A stretch of DNA of 64,000 bases from UBA10518 sp022837185 (GTDB taxonomy: Bacteria > Desulfobacterota > Desulfobulbia > Desulfobulbales > Desulfobulbaceae): assembly GCA_034007705.1 (NCBI GenBank), contig JAVEQK010000002.1, positions 62,001 through 126,000 of the forward strand, given 5' to 3'. Below, one piece after another: positions 1-8,257 of this stretch. The notes beneath the pieces were generated by a model. It was not told the origin of the DNA, made no database searches, and saw only the letters and a list, made by a program, of their open reading frames with translations. The position numbers were made by a program, and so were the translations under genes. How positions within the stretch are numbered: position 1 is the first letter of the stretch; each line of letters opens with the position of its first letter.

Positions 1-742
1 GAGCGGCGATGTCCCGGTGCATGAGGCCATAGCCCACCCGCAGGCCGGCCAGGCCGAATGCCTTGGAAAAAGTGCGCAGGGACACCAGCGGGGCCAGATC
101 CTCCCCGTTGCGGATATACGACAGCACATCGATGCGCAGTTCCGGGGAAACGAAGTCGACATACGCCTCATCAAGCACCACCACCACCTCTTCGGGAACC
201 CTGCGCAGAAACGTTGCAAACCGTTCCCGGGAAATCAGGGTGCCGCAGGGGTTGTTGGGGTTGTCCATGAAGATAAGCCGGGTGCGGCCGTCGATCATGG
301 CAAGGATCCGCTCAAGATCATGATGCATGTCGGCGAGCGGCACCACGATGTTCGTCCCGCCCCGTACCTGAACAAATTTCTGGTACATGAGAAAGGAGGG
401 GTGGCTGGTAATGACACCATCTCCTTCCCTGACAAAGGCCTTGACCAGAAATTCGATGACCTCGTTGGAACCGTTGCCCGGCACGATTTCTTCCGGAGAC
501 GCTCCGCTCCATGCGGCCACCGCCTCGGTCAGGTAATAGCTGGAACCGTCGGGATAGCGGTGCAGTGAGGACAGGGCCCCGGCTATTGCTTCCACGGCCC
601 TGGGCGACGGACCCCACGGGTTTTCGTTGGAAGCCAGCTTGATGGAGCCGGTTATGCCGTACTCCCGCTCCAGCTCCTCCAGGGGCTTACCAGGTGGATA
701 CGGTGTTATTTCGCTGATGTGGGGGGCGGGACGGAGTTTCAT
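1..742 (-). CDS. hisC: Histidinol-phosphate aminotransferase, N-terminal part (cut by window edge)
   Basis: PLP-dependent class I/II aminotransferase that converts imidazole acetol phosphate and glutamate to histidinol phosphate in histidine synthesis. Translating the minus strand from the ATG at 742 gives about 247 residues, with the HisC-type start (KLRPAPHISEITPYPPGKP), the LASNENPWGPSP motif, the DNPNNPCG motif, DEAYVDF and the PLP-lysine region TFSKAFGLAGLRVGYG. The reading frame is still open at base 1, so the C-terminal third lies outside the window. The start codon overlaps the gatA stop (ATGA), which indicates translational coupling in a gatC-gatA-hisC operon. The family call is secure. 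A paralogous aromatic aminotransferase role cannot be excluded. Confidence 0.9.
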   Translation of the reverse strand, partial: MKLRPAPHISEITPYPPGKPLEELEREYGITGSIKLASNENPWGPSPRAVEAIAGALSSLHRYPDGSSYYLTEAVAAWSGASPEEIVPGNGSNEVIEFLVKAFVREGDGVITSHPSFLMYQKFVQVRGGTNIVVPLADMHHDLERILAMIDGRTRLIFMDNPNNPCGTLISRERFATFLRRVPEEVVVVLDEAYVDFVSPELRIDVLSYIRNGEDLAPLVSLRTFSKAFGLAGLRVGYGLMHRDIAA

Positions 743-2208
743 TGTTCCACCACCCCCGGCAGAATCCCCCTGACACCGGCCCGCTGCTCCAGATTCCACG
801 CCGCCCTGAGAAGAATATCCTCCCTGAAGTGCGCCCCCTGCAGCTGGATGCCGATGGGCAGTCCGTCCCCGCTGAAACCCGCCGGCACGGACATACCGGG
901 AATTCCGGCAAGATTCGCGGAAATTGTCAGAATATCGGAGAGGTACACGGCAAGGGGATCATCGGCCTTGTCCCCGATTTTCCATGCCGGGGCCGGGGTC
1001 ACCGGTGAGGCGATCAGATCACAATCACGGAAAACCCTGGCGAAATCGTCCCTGAGGAGGGTCCGCACCTGGGAAGCCTTTTTGTAGTAGGCATCGTAAT
1101 AGCCGGCGGACAACGCGTAGGTGCCGATGAGGATCCTTCTTTTCACCTCATCGCCGAACCCGGCCGACCTGCTCCGGCGGTACATGTCCAGCAACGACCC
1201 GGCCTGTGTATCGCGGAAACCGTAGCGCACGCCGTCGTAGCGGGCAAGGTTTGAACTGGCTTCGGCCGGGGCGATCAGGTAATAGGCGGCCACGCAGTAC
1301 GGAGTATAGGGCAGGGAGACCTCGACTATCCTGGCGCCGGCATCGGCGAGCATGGTGATGCCGGCCCGCACCACCTGCTCCACCTCCGGGTCCAGGCCGT
1401 CACCGAAATATTCGGCCGGCACGCCGACCCTGACTCCCCGCAGGCCGTCCTGCAGCATGGAGGTGTAATCCGGCACCGGCGCGTCGGCAGAGGTCGAATC
1501 ACGCGGATCATGGCCGCTGATCACATTCATCATCAGGGCGCAGTCACTGACATCCCGGGTCAACGGCCCGACCTGGTCGAGCGACGAGGCAAAGGCGACC
1601 AGGCCGTAGCGCGAAACCCGGCCATAGGTCGGCTTCATCCCCACCACGCCGCACAGAGAGGCGGGCTGCCGAATGGAGCCGCCGGTATCCGATCCGAGGG
1701 TGGCCAGACTTTCGCCGGCCGCCACGCATGCGGCGCTGCCGCCGCTGGAACCACCGGTGATATATCCGGGGCGCCAGGGATTTTCAGGGACGCCGAAAGC
1801 ACAGTTTTCACTGGTGGAACCCATGGCAAATTCATCCATGGCCAGTTTACCCACCAAGACCGCGCCGGCGGCGTCAAGTTTCTCAATGACCGTGGCGTCA
1901 TAGGGCGGAAGAAAATGTTCCAGCATTTTTGAGCCGCAGGTTGTGCGCATGGTTGTCGTGCACAGCACATCCTTGACAGCAATGGGCAGGCCGCACAGCG
2001 CGCCACCTTTGCCTTTTCCCCGCCGCCGGTCAGCTTCCTCGGCCAGGGCCATGACTGCCGCCTCATCCCGCAGGGTTATAAAGGATTTGATCCGGTGCTC
2101 GACGGCGCGAATTCTCCCGAGAACGGATTCGGCGAGCCGTACCGCGGTTATATCTCCCTGATCGAGGAGCTTCCTGGCCTCGCAGAGAGTCAGTGTATAC
2201 GGTTCCAT
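739..2208 (-). CDS. gatA: Asp-tRNA(Asn)/Glu-tRNA(Gln) amidotransferase subunit A
   Basis: Amidase subunit of the GatCAB complex, which releases ammonia from glutamine and passes it to GatB for transamidation of mischarged tRNA. The 489-residue protein is full length. The amidase-signature catalytic set is visible: Lys79 (IAVKD), the Gly/Ser-rich segment GGSSGGSAA with Ser154, and Ser178 in GSDTGGS. It lies 9 nt downstream of gatC and overlaps hisC by 4 nt. No gatB is adjacent, so that subunit must be encoded elsewhere. Its presence suggests that Gln-tRNA and/or Asn-tRNA is made indirectly in this organism. Confidence 0.97.
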   Translation of the reverse strand: MEPYTLTLCEARKLLDQGDITAVRLAESVLGRIRAVEHRIKSFITLRDEAAVMALAEEADRRRGKGKGGALCGLPIAVKDVLCTTTMRTTCGSKMLEHFLPPYDATVIEKLDAAGAVLVGKLAMDEFAMGSTSENCAFGVPENPWRPGYITGGSSGGSAACVAAGESLATLGSDTGGSIRQPASLCGVVGMKPTYGRVSRYGLVAFASSLDQVGPLTRDVSDCALMMNVISGHDPRDSTSADAPVPDYTSMLQDGLRGVRVGVPAEYFGDGLDPEVEQVVRAGITMLADAGARIVEVSLPYTPYCVAAYYLIAPAEASSNLARYDGVRYGFRDTQAGSLLDMYRRSRSAGFGDEVKRRILIGTYALSAGYYDAYYKKASQVRTLLRDDFARVFRDCDLIASPVTPAPAWKIGDKADDPLAVYLSDILTISANLAGIPGMSVPAGFSGDGLPIGIQLQGAHFREDILLRAAWNLEQRAGVRGILPGVVEQ

Positions 2209-2217
2209 ATCGTCTTT

Positions 2218-2505
2218 CTAACTGATGATCCTGGGGACCACGAATGCTTCGCCGTTCTGGGAACTGCTGTTGGCCAGGGCCTTCTCCCTGGCCAGTGAAG
2301 GCTTCACCTCATCCTCCCGGAAAACGTTGCCCCGGGCGGATACATGGGCCGTGGGGGGAACATTTTCCGTTTGCAGTTCATCGAGTTTGGCGGCATACCT
2401 GAGAATCGTATCCAACTGAGCGGTGATTTTCCCGATCTCGTCCGGGAGCAGCTCAAGACGGGCGAGGTTGGCCACATGTTCCACTTCTTCTCTGGTGATC
2501 TTCAT
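2218..2505 (-). CDS. gatC: Asp-tRNA(Asn)/Glu-tRNA(Gln) amidotransferase subunit C
   Basis: Small GatC subunit that wraps around GatA and stabilises the GatCAB complex. The 95-residue length is typical. The N-terminal helix MKITREEVEHVANLARLEL and the C-terminal LREDEV-like segment (VFREDEVKPSLAREKAL) are family hallmarks. It is the first gene of the gatC-gatA-hisC group, ending 9 nt before gatA. The roughly 80 nt between this gene and the HD-GYP regulator upstream leave room for a promoter, but none stands out. Confidence 0.95.
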   Translation of the reverse strand: MKITREEVEHVANLARLELLPDEIGKITAQLDTILRYAAKLDELQTENVPPTAHVSARGNVFREDEVKPSLAREKALANSSSQNGEAFVVPRIIS

Positions 2506-2585
2506 GGTCGTCTGTCAGGGGTTAATGGGAAAAATTCCGCTTAATTTGACACCTGGAGCGGTGTCTGTCAACAGGCGATGGCGCT

Positions 2586-3641
2586 TCAGTTGACCGGCGC
2601 CGTTTTTTCGGCAAAAACAGCTTCGGCAAAGATCCTGATCAGATCGGGATCAAACTGGGTGCCCCCGCAGCGGCGAAGCTCGGCCATCGCCTCGACGGCG
2701 GACAGGTTGCGGCGGTAGTTGCGGCGCGAGGTCATGGCGTCGTAGCTGTCGGCAATGGTGATGATTCTGGTCAATGTATCGAGCTCGTCTCCGCCGATTC
2801 CACGGGGATAGCCGCTGCCGTCAAGGCGTTCATGGTGATTGAGAATGATGATCCGTTCCCGTTCCGTAAATTTGAGCGGCTGGACGATGTTGGCGCCGAC
2901 TTCCGGGTGTTTTTTGATCAGCGCCCACTCCTCCGATGACAGTATTCCCGGCTTCCGAATGCACGACAGATCGATCACCAGCTTGCCGACGTCGTGAAAA
3001 TGGGCGGCCCTTTCCAGAACCAGCATGTCCTCTTCGCTCAACCCGGCGGCCCGGCCGAGCAGCATCGAATACTCGGTCACCCGGCGGGTATGGCCGGCGG
3101 TGTAGGGATCCTTTTCCTCCAGGGCGGCCTGCAGGGTGGACATAACCTGCACGGTGGCCTCTTCAAGCTGATGGCTGTACTGCATGAGCAGCTCGTTTTT
3201 CTCGGCCAGTTCCCTGGTTTTTTCCCGAACCTCATTTTCCAGGTTCCGGCGGTAATCCTTTTCCCGGAGGACATAGTACCGTTTTTCAACCGCCCTTTTG
3301 ACCTTGACGTGAAAGAGGGCGATATCCTCGATGGGTTTGGTCAGAAAATCATAGGCGCCGAGATTCATGGCCTTGATCGCGTAATCCATCGAACCGGCCC
3401 CGGTCAGGAACAGGACCGGTATGTCGCACTTCATTCTGTTCAGGGCGTCAAGGGTCTGAAACCCGTCCATGTCCGGCATATTGATGTCGAGAATAATGAC
3501 GTGAAAGCCGTCGTTGACGGTAGCCAGCACTCCCTTGCCGCTGTCAACCGGGACCACTTCGTATCCGAACATGTTCAATATTTTTTCTATCGCGTTGCGG
3601 ACCAGATCATCGTCATCGGCGATAAGAATTTTCCCTGCCAT
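2586..3641 (-). CDS. Response regulator with HD-GYP domain (putative cyclic-di-GMP phosphodiesterase)
   Basis: A 351-residue two-domain protein. Residues 1-120 form a receiver with the acidic pocket ADDDD near residues 8-12, the phospho-acceptor Asp52 in ILDINMPD, and the switch Thr and Lys (LFLTGAG, TKPI). A coiled linker (about 120-170) leads to an HD-GYP domain with the metal-binding His-Asp pair HFHDVGK (H216/D217) and the signature HHERLDGSGYP (269-279). Enzymes with this signature hydrolyse cyclic-di-GMP. Activity here is inferred from intact motifs. It is a soluble protein with no output DNA-binding domain and no cognate kinase next to it. Its presence fits the PilZ protein and GEMM-like riboswitch found near 53-55 kb. 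Confidence 0.92.
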   Translation of the reverse strand: MAGKILIADDDDLVRNAIEKILNMFGYEVVPVDSGKGVLATVNDGFHVIILDINMPDMDGFQTLDALNRMKCDIPVLFLTGAGSMDYAIKAMNLGAYDFLTKPIEDIALFHVKVKRAVEKRYYVLREKDYRRNLENEVREKTRELAEKNELLMQYSHQLEEATVQVMSTLQAALEEKDPYTAGHTRRVTEYSMLLGRAAGLSEEDMLVLERAAHFHDVGKLVIDLSCIRKPGILSSEEWALIKKHPEVGANIVQPLKFTERERIIILNHHERLDGSGYPRGIGGDELDTLTRIITIADSYDAMTSRRNYRRNLSAVEAMAELRRCGGTQFDPDLIRIFAEAVFAEKTAPVN

Positions 3642-3689
3642 ACCCGGCGCCCGTCTCTTTCCCCCAAATCTCGTTAAGAACGCTTAACT

Positions 3690-4745
3690 TTACATTTTCC
3701 CGAGACTTTTTGCAAGGTTGACGGCCTGTTCGATGAACCACGGCAGCCGATCCCCGGCCGGCTCCTCCGCAGCGATGGAATAATCGGGATGGCTCGGATG
3801 CAGCTTCCTGCCGCACAACTCCGTGAGAACCGCCATCGTCCCCTCTCGCATGCCGGACAGGTTATATCCTCCCTCGAGAACCAGAAGAAGGCGGCCGCCG
3901 CACAGCTCCCGGGCCAGGTTCACCAGCACCCTGGTCATGCCGGCAAAACCCGCGGGGCTCACCCGCATGGCGCCGAGGGGATCCCCGCCGTAAACATCAA
4001 ACCCGCAGGAGACCAGAATGAACTGGGGCTGGTACCTCCTGATGACCGGAACGAAAAGCTCCGTGAAAATAAGAAGATAATCATGATCGCCCTGGCCGCC
4101 GGGCAGCGGGACGTTGAGGTTGAACCCTTCCCCCCTGCCCTCGCCCGTTTCCAGGAGAGCGCCCGTGCCGGGATAAAAGGGATATTGATGGATGGAGCAG
4201 TACAGAACCTCATCGGTATCGTAAAAACTGCGCTGGGTGCCGTTGCCGTGATGCAGGTCCCAGTCGAGGATGAGTATCCTATTGAGGCCGAGGCGGGTCA
4301 GGGCCCATTTTGCCCCCACGGCGATGTTGTTGAAAAGACAGAATCCCATGGCGCGATCCCTCTCCGCATGATGCCCCGGCGGTCTGACCAGGCAGAAGCC
4401 GTTATCCCCCTCCCCGGCTGCTATCCGTTGCATGCCGTCGACCACCGACCCGGCGGCAAGACATGCGGCGGCAAATGATTTGGCCGAGGTTATGGTGTCG
4501 GCATCCAGAAAGTCATTTCGGCGGTCGGCGGTTTCGGCGATCCTCTTGATCAGCCCAGGAGAATGGTTGAGTCCGATTACCTCGAGCGATGCCGGCTCAA
4601 AGTGCGGATACATCAGGCCAGGCCATGTCCCCTCGCGGTCAAGCTCATCATAAACCACCTTGAGGCGGTCCGGGGATTCGATGTGACCAAACCCCGGCTC
4701 ATGTTCGAGAAACAGCTCATCCCTGTAAACGAGTGTTCCGGCCAT
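3690..4745 (-). CDS. Histone deacetylase / acetoin utilisation family deacetylase
   Basis: Zinc-dependent deacetylase of the arginase/HDAC fold, 351 residues. Motifs are RPPGHHAERDRAMGFCLFNN (tandem His active site), ILDWDLHHGNGTQ (zinc Asp/His), and SCGFDVYGGDPLG (second zinc Asp). Bacterial members act on acetylated proteins or small acetylated amines. The substrate here is unknown. An in-frame ATG further upstream exists, but the start at 4745 is preceded by GGGAG eight bases upstream and gives the usual MAGTLVYRDE-type N-terminus. The gene overlaps the end of the upstream cyclo-ligase gene by 29 nt, so the two are cotranscribed. Confidence 0.9.
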   Translation of the reverse strand: MAGTLVYRDELFLEHEPGFGHIESPDRLKVVYDELDREGTWPGLMYPHFEPASLEVIGLNHSPGLIKRIAETADRRNDFLDADTITSAKSFAAACLAAGSVVDGMQRIAAGEGDNGFCLVRPPGHHAERDRAMGFCLFNNIAVGAKWALTRLGLNRILILDWDLHHGNGTQRSFYDTDEVLYCSIHQYPFYPGTGALLETGEGRGEGFNLNVPLPGGQGDHDYLLIFTELFVPVIRRYQPQFILVSCGFDVYGGDPLGAMRVSPAGFAGMTRVLVNLARELCGGRLLLVLEGGYNLSGMREGTMAVLTELCGRKLHPSHPDYSIAAEEPAGDRLPWFIEQAVNLAKSLGKM

Positions 4746-5340
4746 ACCGATTTCTCCCGCATGCATAAATCCGTCGTTCCGTGACCACGAAATCCATGAA
4801 CTGGTCGTGTGGTTCCATCGGCACCCGCGCGACAAGCTGCAGTTCGTAGGCTGGACTGATCCGCAGCGCCCCGGGGGCGTCCACGGTCAGAAAACGGTCA
4901 TAAAACCCGCCGCCGTAGCCGAGCCGTCCCCCCCTGCGGTCAAAAACCGAACCGGGCACGATGACCACCTCAAGATCGGCGGGGTCGCAGATGCCATGGG
5001 AAAGCAGTTCGGGCAGCGGCTCGGGTATACCGCTATATCCCGGTCTGACCTGGTTTACCGGATCGGTGATCCGAACAGCGAGCAGCCGGGAGACACCAGG
5101 TACAACACAGGGAATGGATACGGTTTTGCCCCGGGCCAGCAGCAGCCTGATCAACTCCAGCGTCCGGACTTCGCTGCGGAAGTGCATATAAACCAGAACA
5201 GTTGCGGCGCGGTCAAGTTCCTGCATTCCCAGCAGCCCGGCGGTAATCAGTGTGCTTCGCCGTTGCAGTTCACCGGGGGACAGCAGGTTCCGTTCCTCCA
5301 GGACAGCCCGGCGGAGCTTGGTTCGGTCAGATGCCTTCAT
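4717..5340 (-). CDS. 5-formyltetrahydrofolate cyclo-ligase family protein
   Basis: Makes 5,10-methenyl-THF from 5-formyl-THF using ATP, a folate salvage step. The protein has 207 residues, in the normal range. Conserved features are the N-terminal KLRRAVLEERNLLSP helix, YMHFRSEVRT, and the C-terminal nucleotide/folate signature VIVPGSVFDRRGGRLGYGGGFYDRFL. The extreme C-terminus (ACGRNRYGRNTRLQG) is poorly conserved and overlaps the start of the deacetylase gene. It is the first gene after the terminator of the YeeE gene. Confidence 0.93.
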   Translation of the reverse strand: MKASDRTKLRRAVLEERNLLSPGELQRRSTLITAGLLGMQELDRAATVLVYMHFRSEVRTLELIRLLLARGKTVSIPCVVPGVSRLLAVRITDPVNQVRPGYSGIPEPLPELLSHGICDPADLEVVIVPGSVFDRRGGRLGYGGGFYDRFLTVDAPGALRISPAYELQLVARVPMEPHDQFMDFVVTERRIYACGRNRYGRNTRLQG

Positions 5341-5386
5341 TGTTCCTTACCCGGTAGCAGTATACGCTTTTCCGTCCGCCAGCGCG

Positions 5387-5425
5387 AAAAAAAAAGCGCA
5401 GCGCCGGGCTCCCCCGACGCTGCGC
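5387..5425 (-). terminator. Rho-independent terminator of the YeeE/YedE gene
   Basis: On the minus strand GCGCAGCG pairs perfectly with CGCTGCGC (5418-5425 with 5396-5403). The hairpin is followed by nine T residues (A-run 5387-5395 on the plus strand). It lies about 30 nt after the stop of the transporter gene and separates it from the cyclo-ligase gene. Confidence 0.9.
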
Positions 5426-5454
5426 CGTTGAAAAATTCGCGTAAACGGTCTGTT

Positions 5455-6708
5455 TTACATGGGCAGAATAAGTTTATTGGAATCCTCGTTCCAGATAACC
5501 ACTACATACCAGACCGCCATGGAAAACAAGACGAGGGCCAGGCTCCAGCCATACCCCATGACATCGGGCAGATAAACATACTTGCCGAGAACGCCGTTTG
5601 CCTCCCATTCATTGCCCTGCACCCAGAGGCTGGTCAGGGAACTGGAGATGGCGAAGACTATCATTGCCATCCACAGCTTCAACTGGCCCTCGCCGACCCG
5701 CCAGAGGGTCCCGGTACCGCACCCGCCGGCCAGCATTGCGCCGAGTCCGAAGACAAAGCCGCCGAACACCCCGCCCCAGCCGAACGTGCCGCGAACATAG
5801 TTAATGGGGGCCAGAACCGCTTCCCCCTCGGCCCGGACCGGAACTTCATATTTGAGCACCGCGGCGCCGATGGCTACTATGCAGATGGAGAGGGCCACCG
5901 ATTTAGCCATGGTTCCGTTGCCGGTCATGTGGGGCTCCCGGAAACCCTGAACCATGCACCAGCGGCCGCGCTGCATTGTATAGCCGAGACCGACGGCTAT
6001 GAGAAGTACCCCGGGAAGCGAATTGATATAATCGGTCAGTTCATCACCGTCATAATTGGCGTACTGGTAGGCACCCCAGATGAAGGCACCGATGACGACA
6101 ATCCCGAGGACCACCTGGACCTGAACCGGAAAATCAATGGTCTTGGCGCCGCCGCTGCCCCAGGTGATGTGCTCCATTTCCTTATAGAGGAGCCAGAGGC
6201 CGAACAGGACACCGAAAATCAGCCCGAACCACATGGCAAAACCATGGGCACTGAGGTTGCCCAGGGCGTTGTACATGCCGCCGACATTGCATCCGCCGGC
6301 AAAGGTCGCGCCGATGCCCATCAGGATACCGGCGATTATCGCCTTTACCCATTCACGGAGGGGAGGAAAACGCAAGGCGAACTGCCCTCCCAGCAGGGCG
6401 GAAAGAAAGGCGCCGCCGACAAAGCCGATGCCGATCACCGAGCCGGAGTTGTACCAGAACGACTTCTGGAGATTCGGGTCGCCGCCCCAATCCAGAAAAC
6501 CAAGCGCCTCCAGGGTATCGGGATTGGAATAAATGCCGACGGCATACAATATCCAGTCTCCCCAGTTGCGCACTGCGCCTACGGCACCCCACGGACGCCA
6601 CCAGGCCATCATCAGGATGCTGAACAGGGCGACGATGATCCCGGTGGTCATCGGGTCCCATTCCTTCTTGCATAAATTGTTGTAGAGTTCTTTGATTTTC
6701 CCGCCCAT
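5455..6708 (-). CDS. YeeE/YedE family sulfur-compound (thiosulfate-type) transporter
   Basis: Inner-membrane protein of 417 residues with about ten hydrophobic segments arranged as two related halves. Each half carries the GGC motif of this family (GGCNVGGMYN and GGCGTGTLWR). Characterised YeeE/TsuA proteins pass thiosulfate through a track of such cysteines. The substrate here is inferred, and selenium or other sulfur species are alternatives. The start at 6708 has an excellent ribosome site (GGAGGGG, six bases upstream). It is divergent from tusA-dsrE, so importer and sulfur carriers share one regulatory region. This pairing is common for YeeE and TusA. Confidence 0.9.
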   Translation of the reverse strand: MGGKIKELYNNLCKKEWDPMTTGIIVALFSILMMAWWRPWGAVGAVRNWGDWILYAVGIYSNPDTLEALGFLDWGGDPNLQKSFWYNSGSVIGIGFVGGAFLSALLGGQFALRFPPLREWVKAIIAGILMGIGATFAGGCNVGGMYNALGNLSAHGFAMWFGLIFGVLFGLWLLYKEMEHITWGSGGAKTIDFPVQVQVVLGIVVIGAFIWGAYQYANYDGDELTDYINSLPGVLLIAVGLGYTMQRGRWCMVQGFREPHMTGNGTMAKSVALSICIVAIGAAVLKYEVPVRAEGEAVLAPINYVRGTFGWGGVFGGFVFGLGAMLAGGCGTGTLWRVGEGQLKLWMAMIVFAISSSLTSLWVQGNEWEANGVLGKYVYLPDVMGYGWSLALVLFSMAVWYVVVIWNEDSNKLILPM

Positions 6709-7075
6709 ACAATCCCCTCCTCAATATTGTCATTATTGATCAGGGGCCCCAACCCCAACAATGGGTTCGAGCCAGACTGTGTGTAAAAATTCTTACCTGT
6801 GCCTCTGAATTTTGTCAAGGAAGTTAAAGACCATACCCTGTGGATAATGATTCCCATTAAAACAAAATTTCACTCAAAACAGATGGTTATGTAATGAACA
6901 ATACTTGAATTGTCATTCATTTTTGCCTTGACAGGCTTTGGCCTATTCTGTATAAAAACTGTTTAATAAGGGTAAAATTGCGGTTACCATGTGGTAGTGC
7001 GAGATTGCCCGATGCTTGTGAAACCCGGATATTTCATGGGCCCTTTCAATTCATTTTCATGGTAGGAGGAATCAA
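6709..7075. other. Divergent regulatory region between YeeE/YedE gene and tusA operon
   Basis: A 367-base AT-rich region with no credible ORF. It holds a strong rightward promoter (6928-6956), a weaker leftward candidate (TTGACA at 6813-6818, TAAGAA at 6790-6795, 17 nt apart) and one TGTGGATAA nonamer at 6839-6847. No clear operator palindrome was seen. Confidence 0.6.
6928..6956 (+). promoter_or_regulatory. Sigma70-type promoter for tusA-dsrE operon
   Basis: TTGACA at 6928-6933, a 17-base spacer, and TATAAA at 6951-6956, a near-consensus housekeeping promoter. Transcription would begin near 6963, leaving a leader of about 110 nt before tusA. Confidence 0.8.
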
Positions 7076-7333
7076 ATGAGTGATGCAAAAATAGCACCGG
7101 ATGGTCTCACCGTAGCAGCCGTTTTGGACGCGAAAGGTCTGAGCTGCCCCATGCCTCTGCTCCGCACCAAAAAGGAAATAGGGAAAATCAATTCCGGAGA
7201 AATTCTGCGGGTTGACGGGACCGATCCCGGGTCCAAAAATGACATCCCCGGGTGGTGCGAACGATCCGGCCATGAATTTCTTGGACTCAAGGAAGAGGAC
7301 GGGTACACAAGCTTTTTTATCAAAAAGGGTTGA
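7076..7333 (+). CDS. tusA: TusA-family sulfur carrier protein
   Basis: Small cytosolic sulfurtransferase/carrier of 85 residues. The family signature CPMPLL (LSCPMPLLRTKKEI) is present, with the cysteine that carries a persulfide. The DGTDPGSKNDIPGWCERSGHEFLG segment matches the second half of the beta-alpha fold. The start is preceded by GTAGGAGG. It heads a four-gene run and is divergent from the YeeE transporter, an arrangement typical of sulfur relay in sulfur-metabolising bacteria. Whether it serves tRNA thiolation, molybdenum enzymes or dissimilatory sulfur metabolism cannot be told from this window. Confidence 0.93.
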   Translation: MSDAKIAPDGLTVAAVLDAKGLSCPMPLLRTKKEIGKINSGEILRVDGTDPGSKNDIPGWCERSGHEFLGLKEEDGYTSFFIKKG

Positions 7334-7358
7334 TCCGCAACGAACCAAAAAGCATAAA

Positions 7359-7388
7359 CGGCGCATTTTCCTGACCGGAAAGGCGCCG
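7359..7388 (+). other. Intercistronic hairpin between tusA and dsrE
   Basis: CGGCGC (7359-7364) pairs with GCGCCG (7383-7388), with inner TTTTCC/GGAAA pairing and a short loop, followed by TTATCTTTT. It resembles a leaky terminator or a processing/stability hairpin that could make tusA more abundant than the downstream genes. Confidence 0.5.
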
Positions 7389-7411
7389 CTTATCTTTTCA
7401 AGGAGGGCATT

Positions 7412-7726
7412 ATGGCAAAAAGTTTGGGAATTTTCGTAACAAATCCTTACGTCATGCAGCATGTAATGGGCGTAACCAAGGCCGCCAAGGCAAAGGGCTC
7501 CAAGGTGAAAATATTTTTCACCTGGACCGGGACAAAATTATCGAAAGACCCCCAGTTTCCGGAATTGTGCAAGATAGCCGACGATGTTTCCATCTGTGTC
7601 GACAGCTATGTCAAAATGGGATACTCCGCCGACGATGTTCCGGAAGGGCTGAAAAAGGAAAAAATGGCAACCCAGACCCAGCACGGTCTGATCATTGAAG
7701 ACTATGATTGTTACCTGAGCTTATAG
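7412..7726 (+). CDS. DsrE-family sulfur relay protein
   Basis: 104-residue DsrE/F-like protein (MAKSLGIFVTNPYVMQHVMGVTKAAKAKG...), a Rossmann-like fold used in sulfur transfer. The ribosome site is AAGGAGG. Family members pass sulfur between TusA and partner proteins. Cys50 (LCKI), Cys60 (SICVDS) and Cys101 (YDCYLSL) are present, but which one carries sulfur is not obvious. It follows tusA by about 80 nt and is 10 nt from the next gene, so operon membership is clear. It could be a stand-alone DsrE2-like or a DsrE-type subunit. Confidence 0.85.
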   Translation: MAKSLGIFVTNPYVMQHVMGVTKAAKAKGSKVKIFFTWTGTKLSKDPQFPELCKIADDVSICVDSYVKMGYSADDVPEGLKKEKMATQTQHGLIIEDYDCYLSL

Positions 7727-7736
7727 GGGGTATGGA

Positions 7737-8039
7737 ATGGAATACAAAAAGGCTATAATCATCATACGGAACAAGGACTATGCCCTTGACGGCATGCGGT
7801 CCGCCCTTGGTCTCGCTGTGGAAAACATGTATTCGTACGCCCACCTTCTTGATACGGAAATTGACAAGCTCGACGACAACAACCAGGACAGACTTGAAAT
7901 GCTCCGCGACATGGAAGGGGAAGTGTATTCAAACGTTCAGGCCAATGTTGACAATAACGGTCTCGAATTGATGTCCATTGAGGAACTGGGCGAAAAATTA
8001 CGGGAAATGAATGTCATCGTCCCCTACGGCATAATATGA
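7737..8039 (+). CDS. Unassigned small protein of the tusA-dsrE operon (possible DsrF/TusC-like)
   Basis: 100-residue acidic soluble protein beginning MEYKKAIIIIRNKDYALDGMR, a beta-strand-first pattern like DsrE/F folds, but with no cysteine at all. A persulfide role is therefore excluded for this chain, and a structural-subunit role is possible. The central segment is Asp/Glu rich (TEIDKLDDNNQDRLEMLRDMEGEV). It starts 10 nt after dsrE and the next gene starts 20 nt later, so the three are transcribed together. I do not recognise it with certainty. The DsrF-like reading rests on position and N-terminal pattern only. Confidence 0.75.
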   Translation: MEYKKAIIIIRNKDYALDGMRSALGLAVENMYSYAHLLDTEIDKLDDNNQDRLEMLRDMEGEVYSNVQANVDNNGLELMSIEELGEKLREMNVIVPYGII

Positions 8040-8059
8040 ATTTTTCAGGAGCAGAGCCC

Positions 8060-8233
8060 ATGAAAATCTTAAATGTATACCGTTCACAACCCGATGAAAA
8101 AACCAAAAAACTGGTTGAAATAGTGAATCGTGACAGGGAATCCGATACATTCGAGCTCTTTGCCGACAACCCGGATTACGACACCCTGGTGGAAAAGATC
8201 TTCGCCGCGGATCAGACCATCTGCTGGTGGTAG
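8060..8233 (+). CDS. Unassigned 57-residue protein ending the tusA-dsrE operon
   Basis: Short protein starting MKILNVYRSQPDEKTKKLVE, with a strand-helix opening like that of DsrH/TusB proteins. It ends in ADQTICWW, so its only cysteine sits three residues from the C-terminus. The start at 8060 has AGGAG nine bases upstream. An earlier in-frame ATG at 8036 overlaps the previous gene and lacks a site. A C-terminal persulfide-carrying cysteine is conceivable, recalling DsrC-type tails, but this is speculation. It is followed at once by a strong terminator, marking the operon end. Confidence 0.75.
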   Translation: MKILNVYRSQPDEKTKKLVEIVNRDRESDTFELFADNPDYDTLVEKIFAADQTICWW

Positions 8234-8257
8234 CGGCGACAGAGTTCTTCAGCACTG

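Noticed and set aside
4807..6675. 622-codon plus-strand ORF opposite the cyclo-ligase and YeeE genes
   Set aside because: Antisense to two genes with clear motifs; sequence rich in Gln, His and Pro, typical of a shadow frame in GC-rich DNA.
6839..6847. TGTGGATAA, a perfect DnaA-box nonamer upstream of the YeeE gene
   Set aside because: A single 9-mer is expected by chance about once in 130 kb per orientation pair and no cluster or AT-rich unwinding element accompanies it.
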